The notes beneath the pieces are model-generated. The model did no database searches and was not told where the DNA came from. It saw only the letters and a list, made by a program, of their open reading frames with translations. DNA of 64,000 nt from NCBI GenBank assembly GCA_032622095.1, contig CP136065.1, forward strand, positions 240,353,530 through 240,417,529, written 5' to 3'. A program made the position numbers and the translations under genes. This DNA is from Siphonodentalium dalli. Taxonomy: Eukaryota; Mollusca; Scaphopoda; Gadilida; Siphonodentaliidae. Below are positions 44,290 to 55,097 of this stretch, piece by piece. Positions within the stretch are counted from its first letter, which is position 1. Every line of letters starts with the position of its first letter.

Positions 44290-45680
44290 ATTGATTGTTA
44301 CTTGGGAAAAATTGGTAGAGGACAAAGGCTTTCATTAGTAGTGTAATTTCTCCCCCCAGCATCATCATATTGGGAGATTTGCCGATCACTGCATGCGGAG
44401 AAGAGCGATAAGGTGTAATCACCTGTGGTAAGTATTCATCCCATTTATTCTTGTTCCTCGCAATATATGGTTAACATTGTCTATCTGCAGGAGAGCGCAC
44501 ATGTCAGCAAATAACGTCGATACAAAATTGGTCCCCTGGTCTGTATGAATCTGCATCGGGACGCCCCATCGGCATACACATTCATTGACAAATATTTCTA
44601 CTACTGTCTTCGCCTCCTGATTTTCTAGGGCATATGCTTCAATTCATTTTGAAAAACAGCAAACAGTAACCAGAATATATCGATTTCCCTTTTTAGTTAT
44701 TGGTAAAGGTCACAAAATGTCAATTTCTACCCTTTCTACCCTTTCCATTGTTTCCATTGTATTGTCCCATTGGTGCTCTTGTGTCTATACATTGTTTCCG
44801 TGATACACAATCAGCACATGATCTACAATATGTCTTTCGTCTTGGTGCCATATCCTAAACAGGAAGCTGTTGTCTATTTCTAAACTATTCCACTGTGCCC
44901 ATACTGACTTAACATCAGTTGATTTATTTGAAATCACTGATCAATCCGGTCTTTCTTCAGCATCTTCGTTGGCCATGAATATTTCGAAAAGGCTGTCATC
45001 TATCATTTGTTTTGTCTCAGCGTATTTAACTACCAACCTTGCAACATTATTTGTCATGTAGTTTCATCACTATGGTTAATTCTGCCACGAGTAATAGCGT
45101 CTGCATAACTCCATTTATATGTACTATTTTCGGGTTATGTTTCCAGCTGCTGTACCCATCGAGCAACTTGTCCAGTTAACATTTTCAGACTTTTCACCAA
45201 ACTCACAGCAGAGTTATCTCTCCCGGTAAGCACTCCCTTGCCATACATGTAGTCATGTTTCTCAAGCTGTGAAAATCGAGAGCAACTCTTTCTTTGTTAT
45301 GCAATATTGTATCTTGTGCTTATTCATCGTCTTAACCATGTAAGTTATAACTCGCTCATTCCCGTCTGGGATCTGCGAAAGGACAGCGCCGACACGGCTT
45401 TTGCTGGCATCGGTATCGAGTTGATGTCATAGCTTTCTTCAGGTCATTGAATGATTTTTCACATTTTGCCCTTGTCGCTTAATTTATGCAGCGGTCTTAC
45501 AATATCACCAAACCCATGTATCGCCTGTAATACGAACATAGCCAGTGAAAGCTTCTTACATGTTTAACCTTAGTAGGGGTCGGCCAATCATCGATAACTG
45601 CAGTGACTGTTTCTGTCAGTGGCAACGCCTTCCTGGCCAAGAAATTTAACTGATTTTGAGAAAAGTTTAGATCACTGCAC
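44290..45680 (-). pseudogene. Ty3/Gypsy pol remnant: RT end, RNase H, integrase
   Basis: On the minus strand, blocks follow the Ty3/Gypsy order. The end of reverse transcriptase is seen as VKFLGQEGVATDRN and IHGFGDIVRPLHKLSDKGK (about 45480-45650). RNase H starts LDTDASKSRVGAVLSQIPDG (45361-45420), keeps its first catalytic Asp, and runs to about 45110. An integrase zinc-binding remnant with VDHVLIVYHG lies at about 44800. The integrase core is then visible as KKGNRYILVTVC and WGVPMQIHTDQGTNFVS, so the Asp of HTDQG is kept. The distal part reads PNMMMLGGEITL (about 44340). Stops and frameshifts occur between and within blocks. Its sequence differs clearly from the 18-kb remnant, so it is a separate lineage. 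No LTR was found. Confidence 0.87.
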
Positions 45681-46191
45681 CAAATTTGGAATTTAATTTC
45701 ATGTAAACGTCACGTATTTTCCATTAAAGTGATGTGAAACACGGTAGGGTGATCAAATCGAACCGGAGAAAAATATTGTTTAAAGTAGTTATTTTTACGC
45801 ATATTACTCCAAATTTACAGTACCCGCACGTCATTCTTATATATTAATTAAATGCAATGACTCTCGTTATGAAATGAACATCGCGAGTAAATTGCGCGCA
45901 CAAGACGACATTGAATATGCCACATTGCAGAAGACGAGAACATACCTATATGGCTTATTGGTTTACATTACATGGACCGATATTGACGATTTGACCACCA
46001 AAATGATCGTAAATAAACGCGGATTATCAAACGCTTAACAGCTTGACTATCGTTTATGGAACATAAATCCTATGGGACGATAAGTAGTTACTGAAAATTT
46101 TCAATAATCGGATCATTAGCACTCGTGACTCAGTGCAACATCGTGCGTGTGGATGGCAAGGATATTTTCTGTGGTATAATCGGATAACAAA
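45681..46191. other. Non-coding, nothing recognised
   Basis: AT-rich, with no structure seen up to the palindrome at 46192. Confidence 0.45.
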
Positions 46192-46339
46192 ACAGTTGCC
46201 CTTCTTCACGGGAGACATTGAGATTTGTCACCCGCTCGAGAACGGAATGTCTCCCTCGGAGCTTCGCTCCTCGGGAGACATTCCGTTCTCGAGCGGGTGA
46301 CAAATTTCAATGTCTCCCTCGACAACGGGCGACAACTGT
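46192..46339. repeat. Near-perfect palindrome (109-bp core, 148 bp overall)
   Basis: The core 46210-46318 is centred at 46264. GGGAGACATTGAGATTTGTC...CCGTTCTC-type arms of 46 bp match their complement with one difference, then close through GGAGC-TTC-GCTCC. Outside the core, ACAGTTG (46192) and CAACTGT (46339) still pair through a more diverged segment. A 186-codon frame (46225-46785) starts inside the palindrome and has no domain. Confidence 0.9.
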
Positions 46340-46948
46340 ATATTGTTGCAATCATTGCTCGATTATTGGTAAAGCACAGTAATTTCCCAAACATTTATCG
46401 GCCAGCGCGCAATGATAGTTTCAGCAGTATCTCAGTCGAGCTTAAAATTGGACATAATTCAGCGGCCATGTTGATAGCCATTTTGAAATGTCGACACGTG
46501 CTCTACCACATAGATTTCAAACACATTCTGGTTGCAATAAGTGATCACATCAAAGTCGAATTTTCTGGTGGGAATTTATCAGTAACCACCCTGTTTGTGA
46601 TTTATAATATTCTCAGCCGCTATGTTGGACGACATATTGAATTATGGATTTTCCCCAAAGCTGATTTTAGCAGATTCTGGATATGCCATTTTATAGACAC
46701 TGTTGCGTCTAACAATACCATACTCGCCCTTTTCCCTATTTCTTCTGGTCCTCGTCCCCAAGGACCATGTATACGCATATATTGAAAACTTGTAAAAGGT
46801 CATGATCACAGTTGATGTCAGCCAATCAGATGTCCGTAAGATTCTTGAATGTAGCTAAATTCCGCTCATCAACTACATCACTCGGTAATCTGTTCCTCTA
46901 CGTTATTACTCCGTGAAAGTGAGTTTCATTTGTAGTTTCAATGGGTCG

Positions 46949-47400
46949 CCCCCGGTCAAGTTATCCTGCCAATGTGCTATGACGCGATTGGGTCCTGCTG
47001 AATTGCTATGATGGTGTTAGGGGCAAACTTATTCTGTTAACAAACAGTACCGTTATATTTTTTTAATTTGACTGTTTCGCGGTAGTCCGATAATCTGAAC
47101 ATATACAAGAAAAGCCACGATGCGTATCAAATATTCAAAAACATATTTATTGCGAAATATTTTTTAATACTGGTTGTAACACCAGCGCAGGTATTATTAT
47201 ATTTTTCAAAAATATATATGTTTTTGAATGTTTCATACGCACAGTGGTTTTTTTTTCTCAAATCAAATTAGCCAAACACCGCGCAAATGACAACACTATA
47301 AAAAATAACGGTACTTTTTTGTAACGGCATCAGTTTGCCATACCCGCATCAGCAGGACCGCCAGCATCATAGCATATTGGAAGCACTACTTGACCAGGGG
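46949..47400. repeat. 452-bp foldback with ~200-bp diverged arms
   Basis: The left arm runs CCCCCGGTCAAG, TGCTATGA, GGTCCTGCTGA, GGCAAACT, AGTACCGTTAT, ATTCAAAAACATAT. The right arm gives the same words in reverse complement and ends CTTGACCAGGGG at 47400. The centre is near 47175 (CTGG-TTGTAA-CACCAG). The arms are diverged, with several indels. Confidence 0.8.
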
Positions 47401-47608
47401 TGTGTGTAGCCACTCGTAGGTTTGTATGTTGCTGTTGTGAACAGTGAATTTGTATCAATATTGTAACAGACACCTTTCTCATAATGAACGACGACAGATA
47501 AATATTACGAATAGCTATTTATAGTCATATTTTTTGTCGGACGGTCCAAAAACCTTTTCGCAGAATTGACGACTACGAGTCCGTTTGTGAGACAATCGTG
47601 GTGATAAT

Positions 47609-47759
47609 CAAGCCTTGAAATAGGGTGTCTGTCATTTGCAGAATGAGGTCCCCAGAGGGTGAATTTAGTTATGCTACCCCGCATAGCGGGCTAGCATCAC
47701 CAAATTCACCCTCTGGGGACCTCATTCTGCAAATGACAGACACCCTATTTCAAGGCTTG
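47609..47759. repeat. 151-bp near-perfect palindrome
   Basis: The arms 47609-47666 and 47702-47759 are 58 bp and perfectly complementary (CAAGCCTTGAAATAGGGTGT at the outer end, CCAGAGGGTGAATTT at the inner end). The 35-base middle continues in the same register: ATGCTA / TAGCAT and CCCGC / GCGGG pair around 47684. A perfect 58-bp match implies a very recent inverted duplication or strong maintenance. Confidence 0.95.
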
Positions 47760-48149
47760 GTGATTACCGTTCTGCGTGCCGTGATTAATATTTTTTACTT
47801 AATTATGTTGTTATCAGGTCATAGCTTAGCGCAAGATTCTCGTTATTCACGACGACGAATGATTTGATTGCCACAAATAGATACAAATCAATGCCACATG
47901 GCGATCCAATTTAAGGACATAATCTCATAGTCATCTGACACATTGAGGAGCTGGGAAACGATCTCGAAATTATTACTTATGATATAGTTTTTTGTTGTTG
48001 TTTTGTTGAAAATAAAAAACGTAATCCTAACAACGGATAAGAAAAATCAACAACGAATAGCAATAAAACAGATTCCAGTGACGTAGTACCCTATTCGTAA
48101 TTTCGCGCTCCGCGTGTATAATGTTTCGCTCATTCTTGGTATATATGGG
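47760..48149. other. Non-coding, nothing recognised
   Basis: No gene or repeat was seen. Confidence 0.45.
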
Positions 48150-48375
48150 CCATTTATTTATAGAAATGGGATTTTTTGGAACGGATTAAAAAAGTCGAAC
48201 TCCGACCCAGAGGCCGAGTCCGGTAAAAGGTGTTGTTGGGGATTCTGGTGAGATGCATGAGAAACCTTCAGTGATAAGCTGTATATAGTTGTAATAATTT
48301 GAAGGATTAGTTGTTTTAATGGAATTATGAGTTGGTCATTCGTGAAAACAATATATTGAATCTTCTGGTATAATA
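48150..48375 (-). repeat. Dispersed repeat, copy 2
   Basis: Its reverse complement matches 26025-26215 at both ends (TTTCACGAATGACCAACTCAT and ACACCTTTTACCGGACTCGG to CTATAAATAAA). The middle is about 35 bp longer and diverged. Confidence 0.7.
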
Positions 48376-48555
48376 TACGAACATTCAATTTGGGACTTAG
48401 AACGGCTCACGTTCGTTCTGAGCGCTACAATCGGGATAACTCTATCTAAAATAGTAACTAAAAATGTCTCACTTGATTATCGAATGTTACAAGAAAATAG
48501 CAATATATATTCAATATTAATTGATAGAAGCGTTTCTGGACAGGGGTCTTTGGTT

Positions 48556-48592
48556 TTTTATTTATTTATTTATTTATTTAATTTATTATTTA
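48556..48592. repeat. (TTTA)n microsatellite
   Basis: About seven TTTA units with slight decay, shortly before the 53-bp satellite. Confidence 0.9.
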
Positions 48593-50663
48593 TTCTGCTA
48601 TACCCCGGAATATATATAAAATGTGTTATAGGAAGAGATAGATCATCTGTAAGAGAAGCAGGGTTCAGAATGATAAGGCGATCATGGTATGACTATCGAC
48701 TGTAAGAGAAGCAGGGTTCAGAATGATAAGGCGATCACGGTATGACTATCCACTGTAAGACAAGCAGGGTTCAGAATGATAAGGCGATCACGGAATGACT
48801 ATCGACTGTAAGAGAAGCAGGGTTCAGAATGATAAGGCGATCATGGTATGACTATCGACTGTAAGAGAAGCAGGTATCAGAATGATAAGGCGATCACGGA
48901 ATGACTATCGACTGTAAGAGAAGCAGGGTTCAGAATGATAAGGCGATCACGGTATGACTATCGACTGTAAGAGAAGCAGGTATCAGAATGATAAGGCGAT
49001 CATGGTATGACTATCGACTGTAAGAGAAGCAGGGATCAGAATGATGAGGCGATCACGGTATTACTATCGACTGTAAGAGAATCAGGGATCAGAATGATAA
49101 GGCGATCACGGTATGACTATCGACTGTAAGAGAAACAGATTTCAGAATGATAAGGCGATCACGGTATGACTATCGACTGTAAGAGAAGCAGGTATCAGAA
49201 TGATAAGGCGATCACGGAATGACTATCGACTGTAAGAGAAGCAGATTTCAGAATGATAAGGCGATCACGGTATGACTATCGACTGTAAGAGAAGCAGGGT
49301 TCAGAATGATGAGGCGATCATGGTATGACTATCGAATGTAAGAGAAGCAGGTATCAGAATGATGAGGCGATCATGGTATGACTATCGACTGTAAGAGAAG
49401 CAGGGTTCAGAATGATAAGTCGATCATGGTATGACTATCGACTGTAAGAGAAGCAGGTATCAGAATGATAAGGCGATCACGGTATGACTATCGACTGTAA
49501 GAGAAACAGGGTTCATAATGATAAGGCGATCATGGTATGAATATCGACTGTAAGAGAAGCAGGTATCATAATGATAAGGCGATCATGGTATGACTATCGA
49601 CTGTAAGAGAAGCAGGTATCAGAATGATAAGACGATCATGATATGACTATCGACTGTAAGAGAAGCAGGTATCAGAATGATAAGGCGATCATGGTATGAC
49701 TATCGACTGTAAGAGAAGCAGGTATCAGAATGATAAGACGATCATGATATGACTATCGACTGTAAGAGAAGCAGGTATCAGAATGATAAGACGATCATGG
49801 TATGATTATCGAGTGTAAGAGAAGCAGGGTTCAGAATGATAAGGCGATCATGGTATGACTATCGACTGTAAGAGAAGCAGGTATCAGAATGATAAGACGA
49901 TCATGATATGACTATCGACTGTAAGAGAAGCAGGTATCAGAATGATAAGACGATCATGATATGACTATCGACTGTAAGAGAAGCAGGTATCAGAATGATA
50001 AGGCGATCATGGTATGACTATCGACTGTAAGAGATGCAGATTTCAGAATGATAAGGCGATCACGGTATGACTATCGACTGTAAGAGAAGCAGGTATCAGA
50101 ATGATAAGACGATCATGATATGACTATCGACTGTAAGAGAAGCAGGTATCAGAATGATAAGACGATCATGATATGACTATCGACTGTAAGAGAAGCAGGT
50201 ATCAGAATGATAAGACGATCATGATATGACTATCGACTGTAAGAGAAGCAGGTATCAGAATGATAAGACGATCATGATATGACTATCGACTGTAAGAGAA
50301 GCAGGTATCAGAATGATAAGGCGATCATGGTATGACTATCGACTGTAAGAGATGCAGATTTCAGAATGATAAGGCGATCACGGTATGACTATCGACTGTA
50401 AGAGAAGCAGGGATCAGAATGATAAGGCGATCATGGTATGACTATCGACTGTAAGAGAAGCAGGTATCAGAATGATAAGACGATCATTGTATGACTATCG
50501 ACTGTAAGAGAAGCAGGGATCAGAATGATAAGGCGATCATGGTATGACTATCGACTGTAAGAGAAGCAGGTATCAGAATGATAAGGCGATCATGGTATGA
50601 CTATCGACTGTAAGAGAAGCAGGGATCAGAATGATAAGGCGATCATGGTAAGACTATCCACTG

Positions 50664-51671
50664 AAAGAGAAGCAGGAATCAGAATGATAAGGCGATCATG
50701 GTATGACTATCGACTGTAAGAGAAGCAGGGTTAAGAATGATAAGGCGATCACGGTATGACTATCGACTGTAAGAGAAGCAGGGATCAGAATGATAAGGCG
50801 ATCATGGTATGACTATCGACTGTAAGAGAAGCAGGGTTAAGAATGATAAGGCGATCACGGTATGACTATCGACTGTAAGAGAAGCAGGGTTCAGAATGAT
50901 AAGGCGATCACGGTATGACTATCGACTGTAAGAGAAGCAGGGTTAAGAATGATAAGGCGATCACGGTATGACTATCGACTGTAAGAGAAACAGGGTTCAG
51001 AACGATAAGGCGATCATGGTATGACTATCCACTGTAAGTGAAGCAGGGATCAGAATGATAAGGCGATCATGGTATGACTATCCACTGAAAGAGAAGCAGG
51101 AATCAGAATGATAAGGCGATCATGGTATGACTATCGACTGTAAGAGAAGCAGGGTTAAGAATGATAAGGCGATCACGGTATGACTATCGACTGTAAGAGA
51201 AGCAGGGATCAGAATGATAAGGCGATCATGGTATGACTATCGACTGTAAGAGAAGCAGGGTTAAGAATGATAAGGCGATCACGGTATGACTATCGACTGT
51301 AAGAGAAGCAGGGTTCAGAATGATAAGGCGATCACGGTATGACTATCGACTGTAAGAGAAGCAGGGTTAAGAATGATAAGGCGATCACGGTATGACTATC
51401 GACTGTAAGAGAAACAGGGTTCAGAACGATAAGGCGATCATGGTATGACTATCCACTGTAAGAGAAGCAGGGATCAGAATGATAAGGCGATCATGGTATG
51501 ACTATCCACTGAAAGAGAAGCAGGAATCAGAATGATAAGGCGATCATGGTATGACTATCGACTGTAAGAGAAGCAGGGTTAAGAATGATAAGGCGATCAC
51601 GGTATGACTATCGACTGTAAGAGAAGCAGGGATCAGAATGATAAGGCGATCATGGTATGACTATCCACTGA
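50664..51671 (+). repeat. 8-monomer (424-bp) higher-order repeat
   Basis: The diagnostic variant CTGAAAGAGAAGCAGGAATC occurs with its AAAG at 50664, 51088 and 51512, spaced exactly 424 bp (8 x 53). It recurs at 51671 after 159 bp (3 x 53). Neighbouring monomer variants repeat in the same order. Confidence 0.85.
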
Positions 51672-54462
51672 AAGAGAAGCAGGAATCAGAATGATAAGGC
51701 GATCATGGTATGACTATCGACTGTAAGAGAAGCAGGGTTAAGAATGATAAGGCGATCACGGTATGACTATCGACTGTAAGAGAAGCAGGGATCAGAATGA
51801 TAAGGCGATCATGGTATGACTATCGACTGTAAGAGAAGCAGGGTTAAGAATGATAAGGCGATCACGGTATGACTATCGACTGTAAGAGAAGCAGGGTTCA
51901 GAATGATAAGGCGATCACGGTATGACTATCGACTGTAAGAGAAGCAGGGTTAAGAATGATAAGGCGATCACGGTATGACTATCGACTGTAAGAGAAACAG
52001 GGTTCAGAACGATAAGGCGATCATGGTATGACTATCCACTGTAAGAGAAGCAGGGTTAAGAATGATAAGGCGATCACGGTATGACTATCGACTGTAAGAG
52101 AAGCAGGGTTCAGAATGATAAGGCGATCACGGTATGACTATCGACTGTAAGAGAAACAGGGTTCAGAACGATAAGGCGATCATGGTATGACTATCCACTG
52201 TAAGAGAAGCAGGGTTAAGAATGATAAGGCGATCACGGTATGACTATCGACTGTAAGAGAAGCAGGGTTCAGAATGATAAGGCGATCATTGTATGACTAT
52301 CGACTGTAAGAGAAGCAGGGTTAAGAATGATAAGGCGATCATGGTATGACTATCCACTGAAAGAGAAGCAGGGTTAAGAATGATAAGGCGATCATGGTAT
52401 GACTATCCACTGTAAGAGAAGCAGGTTAAGAATGATAAGGTGATCACGGTATGACTATCGACTGTAAGAGAAGCAGGGTTAAGAATGATAAGGTGATCAT
52501 GGTATGACTATCCACTGTAAGAGAAGCAGGGTTCAGAATGATAAGGCGATCACGGTATGACTATCGACTGTAAGAGAAGCAGGGTTAAGAATGATAAGGT
52601 GATCATGGTATGACTATCCACTGTAAGATAAGCAGGGTTCAGAGTGATAAGGCGAACATGGTATGACTATCGACTGTAAGAGAAGCAGGGATCAGAATGA
52701 TAAGGCGATCATGGTATGACTATCGACTGTAAGAGAAGCAGATTTCAGAATGATAAGGCGATCACGGTATGACTATCGACTGTAAGAGAAGCAGGGTTCA
52801 GAATGATAAGGCGATCACGGTATTACTATCGACTGTAAGAGAAGCAGGTATCAGAATGATAAGACGATCATGGTATGACTGTCGACTGTAAGAGAAGCAG
52901 GGTTCAGAATGATAAGGCGATCGTTGTATTACTATCGACTGTAAGAGAAGCAGGTATCAGAATGATAAGACGATCATGATATGACTATCGACTGTAAGAG
53001 AAGCAGGTATCAGAATGATAAGGCGATCATGGTATGACTATCGACTGTAAGAGAAGCAGGGATCAGAATGATAAGGCGATCATGGTATGACTATCCACTG
53101 AAAGAGAAGCAGGAATCAGAATGATAAGGCGATCATGGTTTGACTATCGACTGTAAGAGAAGCAGGGTTAAGAATGATAAGGCGATCACGGTATGACTAT
53201 CGACTGTAAGAGAAGCAGGGATCAGAATGATAAGGCGATCATGGTATGACTATCGACTGTAAGAGAAGCAGGGTTAAGAATGATAAGGCGATCACGGTAT
53301 GACTATCGACTGTAAGAGAAGCAGGGTTCAGAATGATAAGGCGATCACGGTATGACTATCGACTGTAAGAGAAGCAGGGTTAAGAATGATAAGGCGATCA
53401 CGGTATGACTATCGACTGTAAGAGAAACAGGGTTCAGAACGATAAGGCGATCATGGTATGACTATCCACTGTAAGAGAAGCAGGGTTAAGAATGATAAGG
53501 CGATCACGGTATGACTATCGACTGTAAGAGAAGCAGGGTTCAGAATGATAAGGCGATCACGGTATGACTATCGACTGTAAGAGAAACAGGGTTCAGAACG
53601 ATAAGGCGATCATGGTATGACTATCCACTGTAAGAGAAGCAGGGTTAAGAATGATAAGGCGATCACGGTATGACTATCGACTGTAAGAGAAGCAGGGTTC
53701 AGAATGATAAGGCGATCATTGTATGACTATCGACTGTAAGAGAAGCAGGGTTAAGAATGATAAGGCGATCATGGTATGACTATCCACTGAAAGAGAAGCA
53801 GGGTTAAGAATGATAAGGCGATCATGGTATGACTATCCACTGTAAGAGAAGCAGGGTTAAGAATGATAAGGTGATCACGGTATGACTATCGACTGTAAGA
53901 GAAGCAGGGTTAAGAATGATAAGGTGATCATGGTATGACTATCCACTGTAAGAGAAGCAGGGTTCAGAATGATAAGGCGATCACGGTATGACTATCGACT
54001 GTAAGAGAAGCAGGGTTAAGAATGATAAGGTGATCATGGTATGACTATCCACTGTAAGATAAGCAGGGTTCAGAATGATAAGGCGAACATGGTATGACTA
54101 TCGACTGTAAGAGAAGCAGGGATCAGAATGATAAGGCGATCATGGTATGACTATCGACTGTAAGAGAAGCAGATTTCAGAATGATAAGGCGATCACGGTA
54201 TGACTATCGACTGTAAGAGAAGCAGGGTTCAGAATGATAAGGCGATCACGGTATTACTATCGACTGTAAGAGAAGCAGGTATCAGAATGATAAGACGATC
54301 ATGGTATGACTGTCGACTGTAAGAGAAGCAGGGTTCAGAATGATAAGGCGATCGTTGTATTACTATCGACTGTAAGAGAAGCAGGTATCAGAATGATAAG
54401 ACGATCATGATATGACTATCGACTGTAAGAGAAGCAGGTATCAGAATGATAAGGCGATCACG
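51661..54462 (+). repeat. 27-monomer (1,430-bp) higher-order duplication
   Basis: 51661 to about 53030 repeats as 53091 to about 54462 with the same order of rare variants: AAGATAAGCAGGG...GGCGAACATGG, ATGACTGTCGAC and GGCGATCGTTGTATTAC. One copy has GCAGGTTAAG where the other has GCAGGGTTAAG, which accounts for 1,430 rather than 1,431 bp. Confidence 0.85.
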
Positions 54463-55097
54463 GTATGACTATCGACTGTAAGAGAAGCAGGGTTCAGAAT
54501 GATAAGGCGATCGTGGTATGACTATCGACTGTAAGAGATGCAGATTTCAGAATGATAAGGCGATACGGTATGTCTATCGACTGTAAGAGAAGCAGGTATC
54601 AGAATGATAAGGCGATCATTGTATGACTATCGACTGTAAGATAAGCAGGGTTCAGAATGATAAGGCGATACGGTATGTCTATCGAGTGTAAGAGAAGCAG
54701 GTATCAGAATGATAAGTCGATCATGGTATGACTATCGAGTGTAAGAGGAGCAGGTATCAGAATGATAAGGCGATCACGGTATGACTATCGACTGTAAGAG
54801 AAGCAGGGTTCAGAATGATAAGGCGATCATGGTACGACTATCGACTGTAAGAGAAGCAGGTATCAGAATGATAAGGCGATCATGGTATGACTATCGACTG
54901 TAAGAGAAGCAGGTATCAGAATGATAAGACGATCATGATATGACTATCGACTGTAAGAGAAGCAGGTATCAGAATGATAAGGCGATCATGGTATGACTAT
55001 CGACTGTAAGAGAAGCAGGTATCAAAATGATAAGACGATCATGATATGACTATCGACTGTAAGAGAAGCAGGTATCAGAATGATAAGACGATCATGG

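Noticed and set aside
46225-46785. 186-codon plus-strand open frame
   Set aside because: It starts inside a palindrome and has no recognisable domain. One frame of this length is about what chance allows in 64 kb.
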